Origin: Psychrobium sp. MM17-31 | Lineage (GTDB): Bacteria; Pseudomonadota; Gammaproteobacteria; Enterobacterales; Psychrobiaceae | Reading direction: 5' to 3' | DNA length: 64,000 nucleotides | Assembly: GCF_022347785.1 (NCBI RefSeq) | Contig: NZ_JAKRGA010000008.1 | Location: 1-64,000, forward strand | In this document: piece by piece, positions 45,413 through 53,999 of the stretch | Layout of the letters: every line of letters starts with the position of its first letter | Position numbering within the stretch: the first letter of the stretch is position 1 | Made by a program: the position numbers and the translations under genes | The notes under the pieces: generated by a model | Seen by the model: the letters and a program-made list of their open reading frames with translations, nothing else | Told to the model about the DNA's origin: nothing | The model's database searches: none

Positions 45413-45681
45413 CTAGGGCCTGTTGATCTTTGGTGAAGGTTTTTGCAGCGAATTGTTCGGGTTTTATACAAGGCAGAGCCTGCGACGCTTAGTGGGCTAA
45501 GCTAGCAGGCGATAACGCCGTAGAAATCACGAACAAACGCTGTCCTTCGGATGCAATGACAAGACATTTTCGCTGCGTTTCTCGTCGCTCGCCTAGGTAA
45601 ACTAGGCGTCGCTCCTCATGCCTTGCGAAAAAGCCTTGTCAATTGCACAAAATTCATCCTCGAAAGTTCAACAGGCCCTAG
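45413..45681. mobile_element. MITE-like element with terminal inverted repeats
   Basis: The 269-bp non-coding segment is bounded by inverted repeats that share CTAGGGCCTGTTGA and CTTT (about 21 bp, two mismatches). The interior has a CGCCTAG/CTAGGCG hairpin (about 45590-45612) and other GC palindromes but no ORF. It sits between the lpdA stop and the terminator at 45684. A related half-site pair recurs at 59030-59063. Confidence 0.65.
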
Positions 45682-45683
45682 AT

Positions 45684-45712
45684 AAAAAAGCAGCTTTCGA
45701 GCTGCTTTTTTT
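45684..45712. terminator. Bidirectional terminator between lpdA and the Cache gene
   Basis: AAAAAAGCAGCT-TTCG-AGCTGCTTTTTTT is a symmetric tetraloop hairpin with T runs on both strands, serving the convergent lpdA and Cache genes. Confidence 0.88.
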
Positions 45713-45729
45713 GTGTCTGAAATTTGAGT

Positions 45730-46689
45730 TTAATGTTTGCCAATAATCTTAGTGGCGAGTGATGATACTGAAGAGGTAATTTGTTCAATAGGTTTAAACA
45801 TGCGGTTGACGAAAATAACGATTAGCATAATACCAATAAGCGCAATTGCACCACCAAAGAACAGGTTTTTGCGGATAGCATCGTCGATGGGGCCATAGAG
45901 TTCAGCTTCTGGTATCTCGGCGACGAGATGCCAATCAAGAGACTCTAGTGGAATGCTTGATGCGATTAGTACCTTATCATCTCGTTCGATTTTCGTTTGT
46001 AGACCATAAATGATGTTATTGAGGGAAATAGACTCTCCGATTAAGGATTGATCGGGATGTAGTTTAATTTTTCCAAGTGAATCCACTAAATAGACAATAC
46101 CGTTGTTACCAATTGATTGACGTTTAATAATTTCATTCATCGAACCTACTGAATGGGATATCCCCGCTAATCCGCGTCGATTACCGTCTATTTCAACAAC
46201 GTAGTTAACATAAACCTTGGCCTTGCCCGTTTCTTTATTAATATCAAATACCAATTCATAGCGCTTACTCGAGGCCAGAAAATCGGTAAACCAATTATCA
46301 GACGGGTAGGTGAGTTCGCGGATCTCACCACTATAAGAGTAATATTTTTGAGATGTGTCTGAAACGATGAATGCGCTGATGGCATCGTCAGTAATTTTAA
46401 CGTTGTTCAAGTAATCGATGAATTGCTCGGTGGAATGTGTCGATTCGCCATCGCGGATCCATTGCTTCACAAAGAGGTTAGTCGCGATAGCTCGCGATGT
46501 CGCAATAGGTTCTGATAACTGCCATTCGATGGCGTTTTTAACGTTACTCAGCGCAATCGGCAACTCTTGTTTTTCGAGCTTTTTACTGATGAGCTCGTGC
46601 AGGCTGGTTGAAAAAAATAACGTAGAAATGAGTAGTGGCAATAGGGTGGCCACAATTAGACTGGTGTAAAGTTTGTGCTTGAGTAACAC
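45730..46689 (-). CDS. Membrane protein with extracytoplasmic Cache-like sensor domain, no output domain
   Basis: Start chosen at a GTG (46689) with AAGGA seven bases upstream; a GTG nine codons earlier lacks a site. The 319-residue protein has TM1 (LYTSLIVATLLPLLISTLFF), a periplasmic double-Cache-like region (about 30-265, with YYSYSGEIRELTYPSDNWFTDF and GIVYLVDSLGKIKLHPDQSLIGES), TM2 (LFFGGAIALIGIMLIVIFV) and then only about 20 residues of HAMP-like sequence (MFKPIEQITSSVSSLA). No kinase, GGDEF or chemotaxis domain follows; it stops next to the terminator. It lies 97 bp after the histidine kinase on the same strand and may be an accessory sensor. Confidence 0.75.
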   Translation of the reverse strand: MLLKHKLYTSLIVATLLPLLISTLFFSTSLHELISKKLEKQELPIALSNVKNAIEWQLSEPIATSRAIATNLFVKQWIRDGESTHSTEQFIDYLNNVKITDDAISAFIVSDTSQKYYSYSGEIRELTYPSDNWFTDFLASSKRYELVFDINKETGKAKVYVNYVVEIDGNRRGLAGISHSVGSMNEIIKRQSIGNNGIVYLVDSLGKIKLHPDQSLIGESISLNNIIYGLQTKIERDDKVLIASSIPLESLDWHLVAEIPEAELYGPIDDAIRKNLFFGGAIALIGIMLIVIFVNRMFKPIEQITSSVSSLATKIIGKH

Positions 46690-46786
46690 AGCATCATCCT
46701 TGACTCTATTAAACACGCTGCGCGTGATCGAATATTAAATAAGAATAACTGCTGTGTTTTTGTTGGTCAATAAAACTTTAGTGCTG

Positions 46787-48046
46787 CTATTTTGCTCTGG
46801 CTAGTGACCATTGCAGAGTCACTTTCGCGCCTTTTGAGTTAGCATTATTAGCCAATGACAATGTTCCCTGATGCTGTTGCGTAATCTGTCGGCTCAGCGC
46901 TAAACCAATGCCGTTGCCATCTTGTTTAGTACTATAAAAAGGCGTGTTAGCGTTGTTTAAATTTTGAAAACCTTCACCGTTATCAATTATTTCAATAAAT
47001 TGAATATCATCTTCTACATAGATAGACACCTGAATTTCTAATTGGCTTGTTGATGCTTGCAACGCGTTTTTAAACACGTTGATTAATACCATGGAAAGTA
47101 AGCTGCGATCGCCAAAACAGCGTTTTTCTCCATTTAATAGGACAGAGGCATCATCCGGTAATACCGTCTTTGCTTCGTTGATCAGCGATTCACTGTCAAA
47201 CCAATTGAGGTCTGCTGCGGGTAATTGAGATAATTCAGCATAGCTCGCTATAAACTGTAGTAAGTGATTACTTCTTTGATTTATTCGATTAAGTACTAGC
47301 GTTGTTTGTTCATCATAACTGTTATTGGTCGATAGCAAGGTATCAGTCATCGATGCCATTGGCGTAAGGGAATTTCTGAGCTCATGACTAAACACGCGAA
47401 TTAGATTTTGCTCGATAATATCGCCATGTGTTTTTAACGGATGGCTAATATCGGTGGCACTAAAAAGCGTTAATTGTTGCTGGCCTCGATTAAAGGTCAT
47501 TGTTTGCGATTGCCAATTGTCGGCAAAGCTAGGGTGACTGATTCGATGTGATGCACTATCAATAATAAAGCCACTGTCGATGATGTTACTGCCAACCAAT
47601 AGTGGTCGTTTCAAGACGCTAAGCAAGGCATTGTTTCTATAAATTAGCGCGTTATTATCATCAAAAATTGCTATGGCCATTGGCCACTCATCCATCAAAT
47701 GGCCGATATCTAACAATGGATGACTATTTTGTTGATGTTGCGTCGCTAGTTGTTCAATTTCTTGCACCAGATCTTGATATAAACCGCTTTGTTGCTGGGC
47801 AATAGGAATAATATTACTGGTGCCTTCTCGCAGTAGTTGAGTGTAGCTGGTTAAATTCATTAGCGTGAGTTGCCAATGGCGATAGTAGTGCTGTGCTGCA
47901 TAGGCTAGGGCAATTGATAAACAGAATAGCAATGTACTCATTGCCAAACCTGACCAATCAAGAACATAGGCTAGCGCTAACGCGAGCCCTAAAATGAGTC
48001 CGCAAATAGTCACCAAAGCGATGATAAGTCGGCGCTCATAATTCAT
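46787..48046 (-). CDS. Sensor histidine kinase of the ABC-exporter cluster
   Basis: Start at ATG 48046, overlapping the regulator's stop by 11 bp; a TTG four codons earlier is less likely. 419 residues: two adjacent membrane helices (about 7-29 and 34-52) with almost no periplasmic loop, a PAS-like domain (about 115-200: PMAIAIFDDNNALIYRNNAL), a HisKA helix with the phospho-acceptor in VFSHELRNSLTPM (about 225), and an HATPase domain with NVFKNALQAS, DNGEGF and GNGIGLAL. The lack of a periplasmic sensor suggests sensing within the membrane or through the transporter. Confidence 0.88.
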   Translation of the reverse strand: MNYERRLIIALVTICGLILGLALALAYVLDWSGLAMSTLLFCLSIALAYAAQHYYRHWQLTLMNLTSYTQLLREGTSNIIPIAQQQSGLYQDLVQEIEQLATQHQQNSHPLLDIGHLMDEWPMAIAIFDDNNALIYRNNALLSVLKRPLLVGSNIIDSGFIIDSASHRISHPSFADNWQSQTMTFNRGQQQLTLFSATDISHPLKTHGDIIEQNLIRVFSHELRNSLTPMASMTDTLLSTNNSYDEQTTLVLNRINQRSNHLLQFIASYAELSQLPAADLNWFDSESLINEAKTVLPDDASVLLNGEKRCFGDRSLLSMVLINVFKNALQASTSQLEIQVSIYVEDDIQFIEIIDNGEGFQNLNNANTPFYSTKQDGNGIGLALSRQITQQHQGTLSLANNANSKGAKVTLQWSLARAK

Positions 48047-49388
48047 AGCTGATCTCAAATTTATCTAGACGTCTATACAGAGAATTACGGGAAATGCCCA
48101 GCAATTTGGCTGCAGTGGCGACTTGACCTTGGGACTGAGACATCGCTTGATTAATAAGTGATATTTCATTGCGCTCTAGCGATAAGTCATTCACTGGCTG
48201 AGGGAGTGAGTTATTGTTGTTATCGATGGTGATTTGCTCTGCTTCAATAACCTTAGTTTGACACAGTAATACCGCACGCTCTATCACGTGTTGTAGCTCG
48301 CGAACATTGCCGGGCCATTGATGACGATTGAGTTTAGCAAGAGCATCTTGTGATAACTGTACAGCGCCTTTTTGATATTTTTGGGTAAAGCGAGTAATAA
48401 AGCCCAGTGCGAGTTCTGCGATATCGTCAATACGTTCTCGCAGTGGTGGCAGTTGTATAACAAAGGTATTAAGGCGATAGAGTAAATCTTGTCTAAATTC
48501 GCCAGCAGCAACCAGTTCATTAAGGTCGGCATTGGTGGCGCTAATGATCCGCGCATTGGTATGCTGAGTTTTACTAGTACCGAGCGTTTCAAAAGCGCCA
48601 GTTTCTAAAACGCGTAATAACTTGGGTTGCAACGCTGTTGGCAAGGTGCCAATTTCATCTAAAAATAGGGTGGCATTGTTGGCGAGCTCAAAGCGGCCAA
48701 TACGCGATTCTTTAGCATCGGTAAAAGCGCCTTTTTGATGGCCAAATAACTCACTCTCAAACAATGATTCGGGGATTGCTCCCATGTTCACTTCCACCAT
48801 CGGTTCGCTAGCACGGTTTGACGCTTGATGAATGCGTCTAGCCAGTAGTGATTTTCCCGTGCCGTTCTCACCTAGAATGAGCACGTTGGCGTCGGTTGCC
48901 GATATTTGAGCGACCAAGTTATCGACGTGCTGCATTGATGAACTTTGGCTGATCCATAAGTTACTTGGGGTAGGCTTTAATAGCTGCTTGTAACCACGGT
49001 TTTGGTTGCTGAGTTGGCCGAGTTTGAGTTGCTGCTCAACACTGTTGAGTAAGCGTTCTTTCTGCCACGGTTTTTCAATAAAATCGCCAGCACCCAGCTG
49101 CAAACCTTTGACGGCTAGCTCGATTGAGCCCCAAGCTGTCATTAATATGATGGGAATATTAAAAGTGCTTAATTGCTCAACTAACGCGAGTCCCTCTTGG
49201 CCACTAGTGGTATCACGAGAGAAATTCATGTCGAGTAAAATCAGATCGGGATTGTGGCGCGAGGCGCTCGTTATTACCGATTTTTCATCGCCCGCTTCTA
49301 TCACGCGATAGCCATTGGCGCTAAACAACAGCGATAACGCCAATCTAATATCGGCGTCATCGTCAGCGATTAATAGTGTTTTATTCAT
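48036..49388 (-). CDS. Sigma-54-type response regulator of the ABC-exporter cluster
   Basis: 450 residues: receiver (phospho-acceptor Asp53, Lys107), AAA+ domain with Walker A GENGTGKS (173-180), contact loop GAFTDA (220-225, final Gly-Ala of the canonical motif read as Asp-Ala), Walker B ATLFLDEIG, and a C-terminal Fis-type helix-turn-helix (VATAAKLLGISRNSLYRRL). It starts three bases after the permease gene. A candidate sigma-54 promoter and two 17-bp direct repeats upstream of the first gene of the operon (53.8-54.0 kb) are likely its targets. Confidence 0.88.
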   Translation of the reverse strand: MNKTLLIADDDADIRLALSLLFSANGYRVIEAGDEKSVITSASRHNPDLILLDMNFSRDTTSGQEGLALVEQLSTFNIPIILMTAWGSIELAVKGLQLGAGDFIEKPWQKERLLNSVEQQLKLGQLSNQNRGYKQLLKPTPSNLWISQSSSMQHVDNLVAQISATDANVLILGENGTGKSLLARRIHQASNRASEPMVEVNMGAIPESLFESELFGHQKGAFTDAKESRIGRFELANNATLFLDEIGTLPTALQPKLLRVLETGAFETLGTSKTQHTNARIISATNADLNELVAAGEFRQDLLYRLNTFVIQLPPLRERIDDIAELALGFITRFTQKYQKGAVQLSQDALAKLNRHQWPGNVRELQHVIERAVLLCQTKVIEAEQITIDNNNNSLPQPVNDLSLERNEISLINQAMSQSQGQVATAAKLLGISRNSLYRRLDKFEISYEL

Positions 49389-49391
49389 TAA

Positions 49392-51860
49392 CTACTCTTG
49401 TCGCAAGGCGCTGAGAGGATCTTGCCTGATCACGCGCCACGTTGGGATAAGCACTGATAATAGCACAACAATCACCAGGCCAATATCTAAGAAAGTTAAA
49501 GTTAACCAGTTGAAATCAGGTAATAAACTCAGGTTTTCTTTGAACCAGTCGTAGCCAAATACCGACAATAGGAATCCAGAGATTAATCCTACGATAAGCA
49601 GCGGTAAGGCATCTTTAAGAACAAAGCGAATAAGCGCCATTTGTTTAGCGCCCGTCGCCATGCGAATGGCTAGCTCATATTTCTTTTGGTGGGTTGTCAT
49701 TAAGGTTAAGCCATTGATGCCAATAGCGGCGAGCAAAATAGTTAATAGGGTTACTGCAATCAATATATACAAGGTCAATCGCTTTTGAGCGGTCATTTCA
49801 AACCAAATATCGGTCAGAGTCGTGATGTTATCTAATTGAATATCTGGATAGTTTTTATCAAAGTGAGCTTTTAATTGCTCGAAATCGATAGCTGCATCAT
49901 CAGGGATGGCAACCGTGAAACTCATTCTGTCCATAACATTGAGATAGGGCGTATAAATCGTCGGCGCGATCTGTGAATTTTTAAATCCAGTTTTCTCGAC
50001 AATCGCGCCCACTACACGTGTTTCATCAAATGGGAATGCTTGGCCGATGATGTCTGAAAATACTTGGTTGGGATAAAGTTCTTTGGCAAAGCGCTCGCCA
50101 ACAACATAACGTCGTGTGTTATCTGATATGTCAGCTTGCGAAGGAATAGTGCCAGCGAGTACCGCAATGCCCATCGCTTCAAAATAGCCAGCATCGTAAC
50201 GCTTTACTGAATAAGTGACCTGCTGATTAGGGTCGTCTGTCATTTGCTCCGAGCGCAACGAAATATGCCCGCCTAAGATGCCGCCTTCGTTTGCTAATAG
50301 CACCTTGCTGTCGGCAATACGCGTTTCGAGGTCACGTTTAATCGAATCGACAAAACTCTGGTACTCTGGCACATCTCTATTTTCTGTTCGTGCATCCGTC
50401 ATGGCTTTGAGCCAATCTTTATTTTTAACTACAAATTCTATATTACGGGTATCTTTGAGGGTAAAACCGAGATCTTCATAGACATAGTCAAAGCTCTGTT
50501 TGGCCAACATAACTGAGCCGGTGCAAAGCAAAGAGGCGATTGATATTTGCAGCACCATCAGCAGGCGACTAACCGTGTGATTAGTTTGGACGGCGGTGCC
50601 TTTACCACTGCTACTAAGGTTTGCTTGCAGTTGTTTTTTATCGATATGGGTCAGGGAAATAAAGCCAAAGAGTCCCGCTAATGCCGTCACTAAAGTTACG
50701 CATAAGGCTGCGGTAAACGCATCGATACTAATACTGTTGAGCAACGGCAATTTATTGTTGGTAAATAGTGGTAAGGCTTTAATTAGCCAACTGCCCAATA
50801 GCGTACCTAACACGCCAGCCAAAGCAAAACTTGGCAAATTCTCTAGTACCATTAACCAGCGTAATTTGTTTGCACTGGCTCCTAAAGTTAGCTGCATTGC
50901 GAATTCTTTGGTTCGGCTCTGGTAATAGCTTAAAAAGAGATTAATCAGGTTAAGTGTTGCCATGATTAACAGGCCAAATGCCGTGATACCAAGTGCTATT
51001 ACCAAATAGTAGTTAGTGTCTAAAAAGCTCTTGCGGTAGTCGGTAATGCTCGATGTCATTGGCATTTGCTTGATAAAGTCTTTGAGATGAGGCACTGAAA
51101 TTTCGTAATCTACGTAGCCGTTAAACCACGCCATAATTTCTTCATCGGTTGGCAATTTAGTATTTGAATCAAACGGTTTTAACAAAACGTTTTTAAGAGC
51201 GCCACTACCGATGTTGCTGGCATTATTAAACGGCGCTGCTTGTGCGTAGTCTTTAAAGAACCAAAGCTGCTGGGGCAATACTTGCTGATCGCCATTGATG
51301 GCTAAGGTGTCTTCGAATACGCCACCGATAAGATAGGTTTTATTACCTATCACAATCGATTTGCCAATGACATTATCTAGGCCATTGTAGGCACTTTTCC
51401 ATAATGACTGTGATAACCACACATGAGAATCTAGGTTTTGAGTAGTGATATTTTTGCCAAGTAATAAGCTGTTTCCTAGTACCTTAGGAGCATTATCACG
51501 CGCGGTTAACGTGGTAATTTTATAGTTGATATTGTTGATTGAAACATCACCCTGAACTGCATCGATTGCCGTCCATTCACCGACATCTTTAAAATGCTGA
51601 TTGGCGTGATGTAGCGCGTGAGGGGTTATAAAGTCTAGGCTTAATGCACCACCAAAGGTTACTTCTAGTTCAATATCATATAGATTATGCGCATTACTCA
51701 CTCCCGGCAGTGGCTTAAGCATTAATGCTGAGCTGATAGCGGCAACACACAAAACGGCGCCAAGTGTTGAGCCTAGCGCGACTATTAATGACAGGCTTAA
51801 CCGAGGCAGGTTGAAGATGCGGGCAAAGCCGCGATTAATTGATTTTATCGCTAAACTCAT
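49392..51860 (-). CDS. FtsX/MacB-type ABC transporter permease (fused two-half form)
   Basis: 822 residues. N-terminal helix (LSLSLIVALGSTLGAVLCVAAIS), large periplasmic MacB-like domain (about 50-275), a three-helix FtsX unit (about 285-415), another helix and periplasmic domain (about 430-680), and a second FtsX unit (about 690-815, ending TWRVIRQDPLSALRQE). The duplication resembles ADOP-type permeases. Such mechanotransmission transporters work from the periplasm, often on peptides, lipids or antibiotics. Start overlaps the ATPase stop by 4 bp. Confidence 0.85.
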   Translation of the reverse strand: MSLAIKSINRGFARIFNLPRLSLSLIVALGSTLGAVLCVAAISSALMLKPLPGVSNAHNLYDIELEVTFGGALSLDFITPHALHHANQHFKDVGEWTAIDAVQGDVSINNINYKITTLTARDNAPKVLGNSLLLGKNITTQNLDSHVWLSQSLWKSAYNGLDNVIGKSIVIGNKTYLIGGVFEDTLAINGDQQVLPQQLWFFKDYAQAAPFNNASNIGSGALKNVLLKPFDSNTKLPTDEEIMAWFNGYVDYEISVPHLKDFIKQMPMTSSITDYRKSFLDTNYYLVIALGITAFGLLIMATLNLINLFLSYYQSRTKEFAMQLTLGASANKLRWLMVLENLPSFALAGVLGTLLGSWLIKALPLFTNNKLPLLNSISIDAFTAALCVTLVTALAGLFGFISLTHIDKKQLQANLSSSGKGTAVQTNHTVSRLLMVLQISIASLLCTGSVMLAKQSFDYVYEDLGFTLKDTRNIEFVVKNKDWLKAMTDARTENRDVPEYQSFVDSIKRDLETRIADSKVLLANEGGILGGHISLRSEQMTDDPNQQVTYSVKRYDAGYFEAMGIAVLAGTIPSQADISDNTRRYVVGERFAKELYPNQVFSDIIGQAFPFDETRVVGAIVEKTGFKNSQIAPTIYTPYLNVMDRMSFTVAIPDDAAIDFEQLKAHFDKNYPDIQLDNITTLTDIWFEMTAQKRLTLYILIAVTLLTILLAAIGINGLTLMTTHQKKYELAIRMATGAKQMALIRFVLKDALPLLIVGLISGFLLSVFGYDWFKENLSLLPDFNWLTLTFLDIGLVIVVLLSVLIPTWRVIRQDPLSALRQE

Positions 51861-52555
51861 GCCACCACCTCTAACTGTTTTTCGGTGATGATTTCGCCGT
51901 CGAGTAGTTGAATTTGGCGACTGGCACAGCGCACATAGCGACTGTCGTGAGTTACCATCACTATTGTTGCGCCATCTTTGTTAAGTTTCTCTAATAGGGC
52001 CATTACCTTATCGCCGTTAACGGTATCGAGGTTTCCGGTTGGTTCATCAACGAGAATAAGGTCTGGATTGCCTACTAGGGCGCGAGCGATGGCAATTCGT
52101 TGCTGCTGACCACCTGATAATTGATTCGGCTGATAATGTTGACGCGATAGCATGTCGACTTGCGTTAATACCTGCTCGACCCGTTGTTTAATTTCCGCTT
52201 TTGCGGTGCCGCGGTGTTCTAAAATCAATGCCACATTGTCAAATACCGTCATATCATCAATGAGGTTAAAAGACTGAAAAACAAAGCCGATGTGTTTGTT
52301 GCGGATCACGGTGCGTTGATCTGTTTTTAACTGTTGGGTATCGATTCCGCTAATGGTGTAGTTGCCACTACTTGCTGTATCCATCAATCCCATGATGGAA
52401 AGCAGGGTTGATTTACCACAGCCAGATGGCCCGGTAATCGCGACAAACTCCCCTTGGTTGATGGTAAGAGATACCCCTTTTAATGCCTTGGTTTCTATTT
52501 GTTTATTGGCGTAGCTTTTGGTGATGTTTTCAATGGTGACTAGAGTAGTTGTCAT
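51857..52555 (-). CDS. ABC transporter ATP-binding protein (MacB/LolD class)
   Basis: 232 residues with Walker [10 protein letters not shown] (about 42-50), Q-loop FVFQSFNL, signature [14 protein letters not shown] (about 144-157), Walker [13 protein letters not shown] and H-loop MVTHDSRY. These are typical of the 3.A.1.122/125 class that pairs with FtsX-like permeases. Between adaptor (33-bp gap) and permease (4-bp overlap). Confidence 0.92.
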   Translation of the reverse strand: MTTTLVTIENITKSYANKQIETKALKGVSLTINQGEFVAITGPSGCGKSTLLSIMGLMDTASSGNYTISGIDTQQLKTDQRTVIRNKHIGFVFQSFNLIDDMTVFDNVALILEHRGTAKAEIKQRVEQVLTQVDMLSRQHYQPNQLSGGQQQRIAIARALVGNPDLILVDEPTGNLDTVNGDKVMALLEKLNKDGATIVMVTHDSRYVRCASRQIQLLDGEIITEKQLEVVA

Positions 52556-52588
52556 ATTTTTGCTCCTTGAGGCGCTACTGAACTGGGT

Positions 52589-53824
52589 TTATTGAACTAG
52601 GTTCAGCGTTGAGAATTGTTGATAATCACGCAAATCGCTAACGGCAACAGTGTCGCCGCTTTGCAGGCCGTGATCAATGATAAGTTGGTTTTGAGTTAAG
52701 TTGCCGAAGGTGACTTCCCGCTTTAACAGTTGATTGTCATTTAAGACAAATAGACTCATTTTGCTGTTGGGGCGTAACCCTGCAGATTGTTTTAAATAAG
52801 TGGCATTATCGCGATGCTCTAAAAACACTTTAGCAGTGATAGGCAGTGCAGGACGGGCGTTGGCTGTTAATGCACCATCTAATGCGACTTCGGCGAGTAC
52901 GAACCCATTATTAACCAAACTTTCTATGCGCGTGATATGCGCGGTGATTTGCCCTTTTTGCGTATCGATAGTTACAGCTGAGCCAATGGCTATTTGATCC
53001 GCTTGGCGTTGCGGCAATTTGATTTTAGCAATCAGTTTGTCCATGCTGCCCACTTTGGCGATGGATTGGCCCAGCGTAACGCTTTGCCCCAAGGTCACTT
53101 CGAGCGTTTGCAAAGTGCCATCGAGGCCTGCGCGCACTGTCATTTGTGCCAATTGCTGATTGAGCAGTCCCACTTTTCGTGCTTGCTGTGTTACCTCAAT
53201 TTCTTTTTGAGCGAGCTGGTGACCTTGCATTTCAACAAACTGGCGATATTTCTTTTGCTCAAAGTCGAGGCTACTTTCACTTTGTTTAACATTGAGTTGA
53301 GCTCGTTGCAGTTTGATTTTGGAAACCGTGCCAAATGTCATCAGTTGCTGATTTACCTTTAGCTCTAACTGCGCTTTTTCAAGTGCTGCTTTTTGCTCCT
53401 CAATGCGGCCGAGGTGATTAAGGCGAGCACTCTCTTGCTCAAACTTAAAGGCAGCTAGCTGTGCTTTGACTCGATCTAGTTCACCTTGTGCTTGGCTAAC
53501 TTGCTGTTCAAGTTGTGGGTTTACCAGTTTTAAGATCACTGTCTCGGGCGTGACTAACGCACCGGGGCGCACTAGCACTTCTGCGACTTTGCCGAGTGCT
53601 GGCGCGGTTAGTAAACGCTCTTGCTGAGAGGCAAACTCGCCATAGCTATCGACGTAGATGTCTAATCCACCATGCTGAACTTTTGACAATGCAATTGCGT
53701 CGCGATTAACCGAGGGGATTGCGGGGCTTAGGACTTTGTAAAACGCAGCAATTAACACCGCGCAACAAATCAAAGCGATAATGAGCTTGTTATAACTGCG
53801 AGCAGCGGGAAGTTCTATTTTCAT
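52589..53824 (-). CDS. HlyD/MacA-family periplasmic adaptor
   Basis: 411 residues: N-terminal membrane anchor (LIIALICCAVLIAAFYKVL, about 13-31), split lipoyl/beta-barrel domain (VAEVLVRPGALVTPETVILKLVNPQ and the returning MTVRAGLDGTLQTLEVTLGQSV), a long helical hairpin (about 108-215, Gln/Glu/Ala-rich) and a C-terminal beta-barrel. With the ATPase and permease it would form a tripartite pump using an outer-membrane channel not encoded here. First gene of the operon, preceded by a candidate sigma-54 promoter. Confidence 0.9.
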   Translation of the reverse strand: MKIELPAARSYNKLIIALICCAVLIAAFYKVLSPAIPSVNRDAIALSKVQHGGLDIYVDSYGEFASQQERLLTAPALGKVAEVLVRPGALVTPETVILKLVNPQLEQQVSQAQGELDRVKAQLAAFKFEQESARLNHLGRIEEQKAALEKAQLELKVNQQLMTFGTVSKIKLQRAQLNVKQSESSLDFEQKKYRQFVEMQGHQLAQKEIEVTQQARKVGLLNQQLAQMTVRAGLDGTLQTLEVTLGQSVTLGQSIAKVGSMDKLIAKIKLPQRQADQIAIGSAVTIDTQKGQITAHITRIESLVNNGFVLAEVALDGALTANARPALPITAKVFLEHRDNATYLKQSAGLRPNSKMSLFVLNDNQLLKREVTFGNLTQNQLIIDHGLQSGDTVAVSDLRDYQQFSTLNLVQ

Positions 53825-53861
53825 AAATCAAGCGAATATTGTTTAACATGTCGCTGTTATA

Positions 53862-53876
53862 GGAAGAACTGTGCCA
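53862..53876 (-). promoter_or_regulatory. Candidate sigma-54 promoter of the ABC/two-component operon
   Basis: On the minus strand TGGCACAGTTCTTCC fits TGGCACG-N4-TTGC except for A at position 7 and C instead of G in the -12 GC; the GG-N10 spacing is right. The predicted start is near 53850, about 26 bases before the adaptor ATG. The -12 substitution lowers confidence. Confidence 0.42.
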
Positions 53877-53938
53877 ATATATATTTTTGTTTATAAACAA
53901 GTGGTTATAGATTTTTGGGATTGGCTTTGAGGTAGATG

Positions 53939-53976
53939 TGTTCGGTGTTGCAACAACGCTGTTCGGTTTTGAAACA
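53939..53976. promoter_or_regulatory. Tandem 17-bp operator-like repeats (candidate UAS)
   Basis: TGTTCGGTGTTGCAACA (53939-53955) and TGTTCGGTTTTGAAACA (53960-53976) differ at two positions and start 21 bp apart, two helical turns. Each is a partial dyad (TGTT...AACA). A perfect 10-bp inverted repeat, AACGCTGTTC/GAACAGCGTT, overlaps at 53955-53988. They lie about 65-100 bp upstream of the candidate -24 box. Confidence 0.6.
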
Positions 53977-53999
53977 TAGAACAGCGTTAGAAGTAAGTG

